Assembly: GCA_014898415.1 (NCBI GenBank) | Contig: RCTD01000013.1 | Span: forward strand, 806,001-870,000 | DNA from: Stromatinia cepivora | Lineage: Eukaryota; Ascomycota; Leotiomycetes; Helotiales; Sclerotiniaceae | Direction: 5' to 3' | DNA: 64,000 nucleotides | Shown here: piece by piece, positions 58,619-64,000 of the stretch | Position numbering within the stretch: position 1 is the stretch's first letter | Layout: each line of letters starts with the position of its first letter | Notes under the pieces: generated by a model | What the model saw: the letters and a program-made list of their open reading frames with translations, nothing else | The model's database searches: none | Told to the model about the DNA's origin: nothing | Made by a program: the position numbers and the translations under genes

Positions 58619-60223
58619 ATGTGCGTGACACATATCTATACCGATTGCTACCCCAAGCGAACAGTCGAGTTTCATCAAACGATAGTCTGTCCAGATGCGA
58701 AAGATGGAATCTCCTGCCCTGCTCATATCACCAATGAACATCCTCCTCGCACTCTTAAATCCAATGATGAACGCTCTAGCAAAGAATACATCGACCAAGG
58801 ACTACAAGTACCTTCTACCTCCAAACCTTCACCTCATAAATCCACAACTACAACTAGATACCGCTACTCTCAAGGTGACAAAAAAGACAAACCTTCCGGT
58901 CAAGAACCCCGTCTTCGTCTTGTGAGAAAGAAGAGTGCTTTAGTCTCAGCTTTCACACCACGTCGCAAACATCCCAAAGAACGTATTGTTATCGTCGATG
59001 CACCGGATAGTCCACAAGGTTCCAATACTCTTCAAAAATTTGCTCCGGATTCTCCCGCTACTGAAGAGTTTCAATCGAAGAATCTTTTAGTAGCTGATCA
59101 TCCTCATCGTCAAGAATCAGCTGGTCCAAGACGTGGCCCTAATCACAGTCTCAATCCTGTTCGTACTGTTGTTATAGAACAACATCGAGATAAGAGAGAA
59201 CATAGCAAAGAAAGAGAAAGACCTTTGAAAGAACTTCCAATAATCTTAGCACCTAAACCACCTTCGCGCTCACCAAGCCGTGGGAGGGAATTGATTGATA
59301 TGCGCATTCGTCGTGAAGACGAGGAGAGGGAAAGAGAACGACAAAGAGATTATGAGAGGGAAAGGGAAAAGAGCTTTGAGTTGGTTCATGAAGCAAGGAG
59401 GGAACAGGAGAGGGAGAGGGATGAAATGAGGAAGATAGCGGAGGAATTAGAGAGGGAGAGGATCAGGAAAGAGAAGAGTGAAGATGAGAAGAGGAGGGAG
59501 ATGGAGTATAAGAAATTCTTGGCGGATAGAGAACGAGAAAGGGAACGAGAAAGAGACAAAGAAGCCGATAGGCAAAGAGCCAGAGACAGAGAAGAAGAAG
59601 TTCTGCGAGAAAGAGAAAGAGCTAGATCTTCGGAGCGCAAGAGAGAAGAAGAATCTGCAAGGGAAAGAGAAAGACGAAGGAGAGAAGAAGAAATCCGAAG
59701 AGCAGATGACCACGGACAAAAGAGAAGGGAAGATAAACATAGACACGAAAGAGAGAGAGAACGCGAGATGGAAGAAAAAGAACGTGAAGATAGAATGCGC
59801 AAGGCTGAAATATCGGAACGGAAAGCCGCGGATGATGCGAGGAGGTTGGCGGAACAAGTTAAGGCTTTTGCGAGGGAAGATGAAGAAATTAGGAGGAGAC
59901 CGGTGGTCCCTAGTAGAGGGAAGGAGAGGGAGAGAGGTGTAGAGGAGAGATGGAAGAACGAGAATGATGATATGTATGCTAGGTTGAGGGAGAGACAGGT
60001 GAGGGATGATCACACGCCGGGATTGGGAAGAGGAGCGAGTTTTTCCGGAAGGGGAGATGGGGATAAAGAGGTTTTGGATAGGTTGAAGGAGAGGCAAAAG
60101 GGACCTGAGGAGGGGTATGCACCGAAGAGGAGAACTACTATTGGAGGTGGTGGGGGGAGGCGAAGGGGGGAGGAGAGGATTGTTTGGGATGAGGGGGAGG
60201 GGGGAAGAGGTGGGAGATGGTAG
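58619..60223 (+). CDS. Arg/Glu-rich low-complexity protein, function unknown
   Basis: 534 residues in one exon, starting MCVTHIYTDCYPKRTVEFHQ. The start follows a long pyrimidine-rich leader. The short Cys/His-bearing N-terminus (MCVT..YTDC..C..C) is a pattern seen at the start of many filamentous-fungal proteins of this size. Residues about 60-225 are basic and Ser/Pro-rich with phosphorylation-like SPSR motifs (PSRSPSRGRE). Residues about 230-440 are a single-helix-like run of RERERE, REEE and RDRE repeats, likely a charged extended helix. The end is Gly/Arg-rich (TIGGGGGRRRGEE). Such charge patterns occur in RNA-processing proteins, but no RNA-binding domain is seen. The opposite strand is also open over the repeat (about 59,386-60,382), an artefact of composition. 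Confidence 0.75.
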   Translation: MCVTHIYTDCYPKRTVEFHQTIVCPDAKDGISCPAHITNEHPPRTLKSNDERSSKEYIDQGLQVPSTSKPSPHKSTTTTRYRYSQGDKKDKPSGQEPRLRLVRKKSALVSAFTPRRKHPKERIVIVDAPDSPQGSNTLQKFAPDSPATEEFQSKNLLVADHPHRQESAGPRRGPNHSLNPVRTVVIEQHRDKREHSKERERPLKELPIILAPKPPSRSPSRGRELIDMRIRREDEERERERQRDYEREREKSFELVHEARREQERERDEMRKIAEELERERIRKEKSEDEKRREMEYKKFLADRERERERERDKEADRQRARDREEEVLRERERARSSERKREEESARERERRRREEEIRRADDHGQKRREDKHRHEREREREMEEKEREDRMRKAEISERKAADDARRLAEQVKAFAREDEEIRRRPVVPSRGKERERGVEERWKNENDDMYARLRERQVRDDHTPGLGRGASFSGRGDGDKEVLDRLKERQKGPEEGYAPKRRTTIGGGGGRRRGEERIVWDEGEGGRGGRW

Positions 60224-60649
60224 ATGGTAGGGATGAGAGGTGAGAGGGGAGGAGTTTCTTTTGTTTGGGTATCTAATGATTAATGAATGTTTTATGGGTA
60301 TTACGAATATTATGGGAAGGGATTGGATAGGATTGGATACGATGATACCTGGAGCTTTATGGATGTGGATGGTCACGCACATGGGCGCAATGCGTAATGA
60401 AATGTTTCGATACGTATGTATGTTATGTTATAATACCTAGATACCTCCAGATTGTTAAGATACGATATGATATGATACCCTAGTAGCTAGTTACTTAGAT
60501 TAGATACATGAATTTCTTTTCCTCATTATAAGTCAATTGCATTCAATTTTATGGAGATATTTTTGATATGATATCTATGATGTGATGTGATGGAAATGCC
60601 GCACGTCTTGAGACTTCTCAACCTAAACCCGATGTCAAAACAAGAGATG
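60224..60649. other. Intergenic, no supported gene
   Basis: About 425 bp of GAT-rich sequence (ACGATATGATATGATACC-type words near 60,462-60,479). No recognisable coding content. Confidence 0.35.
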
Positions 60650-61465
60650 ACTTACAGATCATTAGGATCAAACGGAACCGGCTTTTCCCAAACCATTATA
60701 TTCACCACCGCTCCCCTCGCAAGCAGTCTTCAATCCCGATGGCATTTCTGCATAATTAAATATAATAATATTAATTATTCATCCTTCCGCTTTAGTCAAC
60801 TCTGTAATTTTCTTCACCCCCTCTTCCCCCTCGCTAACAAAATCTAAAATCACATCAGCAGCAAAATCAAAATAATTTTGCGGATTTTTGCCTCGAAGTA
60901 GGTGGTTCTGAAACTGTAATTTGTATATGTTCATATTCATGTGCTTTAAGTGCTTTAAGTGCTTTAATAATAGTAATCCCTATTGGGCCTTCCTTAATAA
61001 TAAAAATTGTAGAGGTAGGTGTTAGTGGATTTTGAGGTACGGTATGCTAACCCACTGATAGGGGCTCGATTAACACGTCTACATCTAACGGTATATTATC
61101 TGGGAGGGCATCATGAGGTTAGCGGGTATAGAAATAGAAATAGAGATTGAGGGATTTTTGCGCTGAGGGTTGCGGTTGTGATGGATGGTTTGGAGATTGC
61201 GTTGATATAACAGGCTAAGCATGTGTTGTCTGCGATGGTGGTTGGGTGGTGACTTTTGGAGGGGGGAGTTGGTTATGTTGGGATTGATTTCGATGATTGT
61301 GCCTGGTTGGGGTTTGTTAGAGATGGGATGGTTGGTTTTGGGGATTGATAGATAGGGGTGTTTGCTGGAGAATTCATGGATTATTGTTATGGGTTTTGCT
61401 CTCGTCTGTTAGGTATGGGGAGATGTGGGGGTGATGATTGGACTGGTGGGGTATTCGTGGAGATA
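60650..61465 (-). pseudogene. Zinc-alcohol dehydrogenase (butanediol/sorbitol dehydrogenase-like) remnant
   Basis: The minus strand carries pieces of the MDR fold in correct order but mixed frames. HEYPTSPIITPTSPHT followed by ..IIHEFS lies at about 61,366-61,460, where the family has LHEY..P...PHP..G...P...GHEFSG. DALPDNIPLDVDVLIEPLSV lies at about 61,050-61,115, EGPIGITIIKALKALKAHEY at about 60,945-61,000, and VSEGEEGVKKITELTKAEG and PSGLKTACEGSGG further on. VVNIMVWEKPVPFDPND lies near 60,660-60,710. Stops are frequent (TAG after EPLSVG, where W is expected; TAA after PTSPHT). Many sites look like C-to-T change. The Cys and His zinc ligands are largely lost. Non-functional. The N-terminal part is found on the other strand. 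Confidence 0.72.
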
Positions 61466-61529
61466 TGATTTTGTGGTTTGTTTTAGATATCTTGAAAATT
61501 ACTTTGCTATAGATATTGGGTGATAAGGA

Positions 61530-61640
61530 GAGAAGAGAACCCAATATTCGAATTGACGAAGTAGAAGAACCGAGCTGTACTCCGCAAAGAGGGGCAAATC
61601 AAAATTAAGGCTGCATTTGTAGGTATCCGTAGCACTACAA
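61530..61640 (+). pseudogene. N-terminal fragment of the same MDR dehydrogenase, inverted
   Basis: On the plus strand, NIRIDEVEEPSCTPQ and, after a one-base shift, GQIKIKAAFVGI resemble the start of sorbitol/butanediol dehydrogenases (IRI.E..EP.C.PGQVKIK.A.VGICGTDLHEY). This fragment would directly precede the HEY segment that begins on the minus strand at about 61,465, so the gene appears split by an inversion. Confidence 0.6.
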
Positions 61641-62345
61641 TAGTAACTCGTTTCTATAAAATTGAGCTGCTTTCATGTTGTATAGGTTTTAGAGTTAGTA
61701 TTAGTTTTATGCTACTTGAGAATATAGCAAAATGAAAAGCTGATTTTGTGTTTATATATGTTACCTGGTAAGTACGAACAAAAAGTCATGCTACTCTATC
61801 CCTCATTTCATTCGTTTCGTGCTTTGGTCATACGGTTGTGGTAGTATTCATTAACGGCTCATCAAAAATGGGGTATATTTATTCAAGATTATATACCCTG
61901 AATTACCCCGCAAAACACGATATGGTGCCATGTGGTACGAGCGAGACGAGACTAAATAGTGTAACAAAGGAAAGTTATGGAATGGAAGGTTATACCGATT
62001 GATCTAGAAGGCTATCTATCGCTTCGATGTTGTGACTTTTTGATTGATCAAATCTTGTTCCTGGAATTGAATTTATTTAGATTACATTGAATTAGATTGA
62101 CAAAGTGAATTGGATAATACTATCTGTACCTCAAATAATCTACAAGTGCACTATTTACGAATCGGGAAGGTCCATAGGGGTGAGTTTCCCCACATCTATA
62201 CTATTTTAATAAGCCGATACTTAAGCCGAATTACCCCTCTATAAACTAGCTCAACATCCCGCATATCTGTACTTCCATTACTTTTCAAGAACAAACAACA
62301 ACTTTCTTCTCAGATTTACAACTTTAGAATATTAAGACATTAAAT
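61641..62345. other. Intergenic, promoter of the TPP enzyme
   Basis: 705 bp, AT-rich in part, with no supported gene. A pyrimidine-rich leader precedes the start codon. Confidence 0.4.
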
Positions 62346-64000
62346 ATGGTTACTGCTTCGTACGCCTTTTTTGAGGCTCTTGTTGAGGTATTTGTCTCGA
62401 AACTTTAGACATACAATAGCTGTTCTAACAATATATCAGGCCGGGGTAACTCATTGCTTCGTAAATCTAGGGTCGGATCATCCCTCCATTCTAGAAGCTT
62501 TGATTACACTTAAGAAGGAGAATAAGGGTCCAGAAGTTATAGTAAGCCTTTAGATACATCAATTAACCAATATATCTACTATCATAAACTAATAACTCTT
62601 TCCAGACATGTCCAAACGAAGTATGCAAACAGATTCTCTCCCACCTTTGACTTATACTCATATTACCATAGATGGTAGCACTCTCCATGGCGGATGGTTA
62701 TGCTCGTTTAACCGGTAAACCTCAATGTGTAATCGTACACGTCGACGTAGGAACTCAAGGTCTCGGAGCCGCCGTACACAATGCCTCATGCGGACGAGCA
62801 CCTGTTCTCATATTCGCCGGTCTATCACCCTATACAATTGAAGGAGAAACACGAGGTTCACGAACAGAATATATTCATTGGATACAAGATGTACCGAATC
62901 AAGCTGAGATTGTCAGACAATATTGTCGATATTCGATGGAGATTAAGACGGGGAAGAATATTAAACAAATGGTTAATAGGGCACTTCAATGGGCTACAAG
63001 TGCTCCTGCTGGTCCGGTATATTTGTATTCTGCCAGAGAGGTTATGGAGGAAGAAATAGATGATTATGATTTGGTTCAGGAACATTGGAATGCAGTGGAA
63101 CCGGCTGCACTTTCTGAAAGTTCAGTTGCTACGATATCAGAAGCTTTGGTCAACGCAAAAGAGCCATTGATCATTACTGGCTATAGTGGTCGAAATCATA
63201 AGTCAGTAGGAGCTTTAGTCGAATTGGCAGATACGGTGAAAGGCCTTCGCGTGTTGGATACTGGTGGTAGTGATATGTGTTTTCCAGCTGATCATCGAGC
63301 TTGGTTGGGCTTGAGATATGGGAGCGACAAGGCCATTGAAACTGCTGATGTTATTCTCGTCATTGATTGTGGTAGGTACTCAATCTTTCAATATCGATAT
63401 ATTGAAACTGACATAATTTCGTTCAGATGTACCATGGGTCAATACTTTATGTCATCCTTCAAAATCAGCCAAGATATTCCACATTGATGTTGATCCACTC
63501 AAACAACAAATGCCAGTACGTCCTTCTCATTATAATACTATCAAGAAGCTTTCCACCAGAATCCTCACTGACAATTTTAGGTATTCTACCTTGCCGCACT
63601 TTCACGCTACAGAGCAGATAGTTACACATCCATAACTCAACTGACAAAATACATAAAAAATGCTGGTAATTTCACAAATACACTCTCCTCTCAACCATAC
63701 ACCGAACGTTGGGAAGCACTCGCAACAGATCACACCAAGCGCCTCCAAGCTATCACCGCAGCCTCAAAGGTCCAAGAAGATGATTCATTCGGCACTGGTT
63801 ACCTTTGTCAACAACTCCGCAAGATCGTCCCAGCCGATACAATCTTCGCCATTGAAGCCGTAACCAACACTGTTTTCGTAGCAGACAATATTCAAGCTAC
63901 TCTTCCCGGTTCTTGGATTAACTGTGGAGGTGGAGGATTGGGATGGTCTGGAGGAGGAGCTTTAGGTATTAAATTAGCTACTGAGATTGAGAATGGGAAA
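62346..64000 (+). CDS. Thiamine-diphosphate-dependent enzyme (acetolactate synthase-like / decarboxylase), 3'-partial
   Basis: TPP enzyme of the acetolactate synthase/benzoylformate decarboxylase superfamily, 456 residues before the window ends. Exons are 62346-62387, 62440-62541, 62606-62620, 62672-63371, 63427-63515 and 63581-64000 (open). The N-terminal TPP-binding domain reads AGVTHCFVNLGSDHPSILEA, then TCPNE joined to MVALSMADGYARLTGKPQCV; the Glu of TCPNE (E53) is the expected cofactor-activating residue. The central domain has PLIITGYSGRNHKSVGALVE and LGLRYGSDKAIETADVILVI. The C-terminal domain begins NCGGGGLGWSGGGALGIKLA; the metal-binding GDG motif lies beyond the edge. Exon 3 is a 15-nt microexon. 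A gene of this type, rather than true acetolactate synthase, is suggested by the lack of a mitochondrial leader. Substrate unknown. Confidence 0.9.

Noticed and set aside
59386..60382. Ser/Leu/Phe-rich frames on the minus strand
   Set aside because: Antisense of the RERE repeats in the 58,619 gene; no independent motifs.
1..64000. CRISPR arrays, tRNA or rRNA genes
   Set aside because: No spaced palindromic repeats, cloverleaf-type A/B boxes or rRNA segments were recognised by eye; a tRNA scan was not possible.

Overview
The window looks like nuclear DNA of a filamentous ascomycete. Most genes carry short introns (about 44-130 nt) with GT..AG borders and CTNAY-type branch sites, intergenic spaces are long and AT-rich, and one retrotransposon shows the transition-only damage of repeat-induced point mutation (RIP). 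The gene set (set9, rpb9, ESS1/PIN1, POL4, SRP102, AKR1, SRP72, a Sec7-PH Arf-GEF, ECM14, MGST3-like MAPEG, an LrgB-type carrier) fits a Leotiomycete such as Botrytis or Sclerotinia. That lineage call is inference; no marker gene proves it.

Layout. 1-13.5 kb is a dense housekeeping block: set9 (-, cut by the window edge), mitochondrial uL14 (+), RPB9 (-), ESS1/PIN1 (+), POL4 (-), SRP102 (-) and AKR1 (+). Three gene pairs are head-to-head and share promoters: set9/uL14m, RPB9/ESS1 and SRP102/AKR1. 14.9-21.8 kb is decayed: a GMC oxidoreductase pseudogene, then about 2.9 kb of an unrecognised intronless reading frame broken by several stops and frameshifts. 22.5-26.7 kb holds SRP72, a small doubtful gene and an aminoglycoside-phosphotransferase-like gene. 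27,284-34,326 is one complete Ty3/Gypsy LTR retrotransposon on the minus strand, with two 282-bp LTRs, an ATTCT target duplication and strong RIP. 35.4-36.1 kb is very AT-rich and contains an (AAAAT)n array. 37.2-41.6 kb is a large Sec7-PH Arf-GEF. 44.6-55.8 kb holds ECM14, an epoxide hydrolase, a MAPEG protein, an LrgB-family membrane carrier and a coiled-coil protein that may be an augmin subunit. 58.6-60.2 kb encodes an Arg/Glu-rich protein. 60.6-61.6 kb contains a zinc-alcohol-dehydrogenase pseudogene whose N-terminal piece lies on the opposite strand. 62.3 kb to the end is a thiamine-diphosphate enzyme, cut by the window edge.

Links between genes. SRP102 (SRP receptor beta) and SRP72 (SRP core) both serve co-translational targeting. 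RPB9 and ESS1 both act on RNA polymerase II and share a promoter region. No secondary-metabolite cluster, CRISPR, tRNA or rRNA gene was recognised. The strongest candidates for something undescribed are the broken intronless reading frame at 18.9-21.8 kb and the degenerate repeat family at 6.0-6.4 kb with a further copy at 22.2 kb.

Exon borders below were set by eye from splice signals, reading-frame phase and family resemblance. No alignment or transcript data were available.
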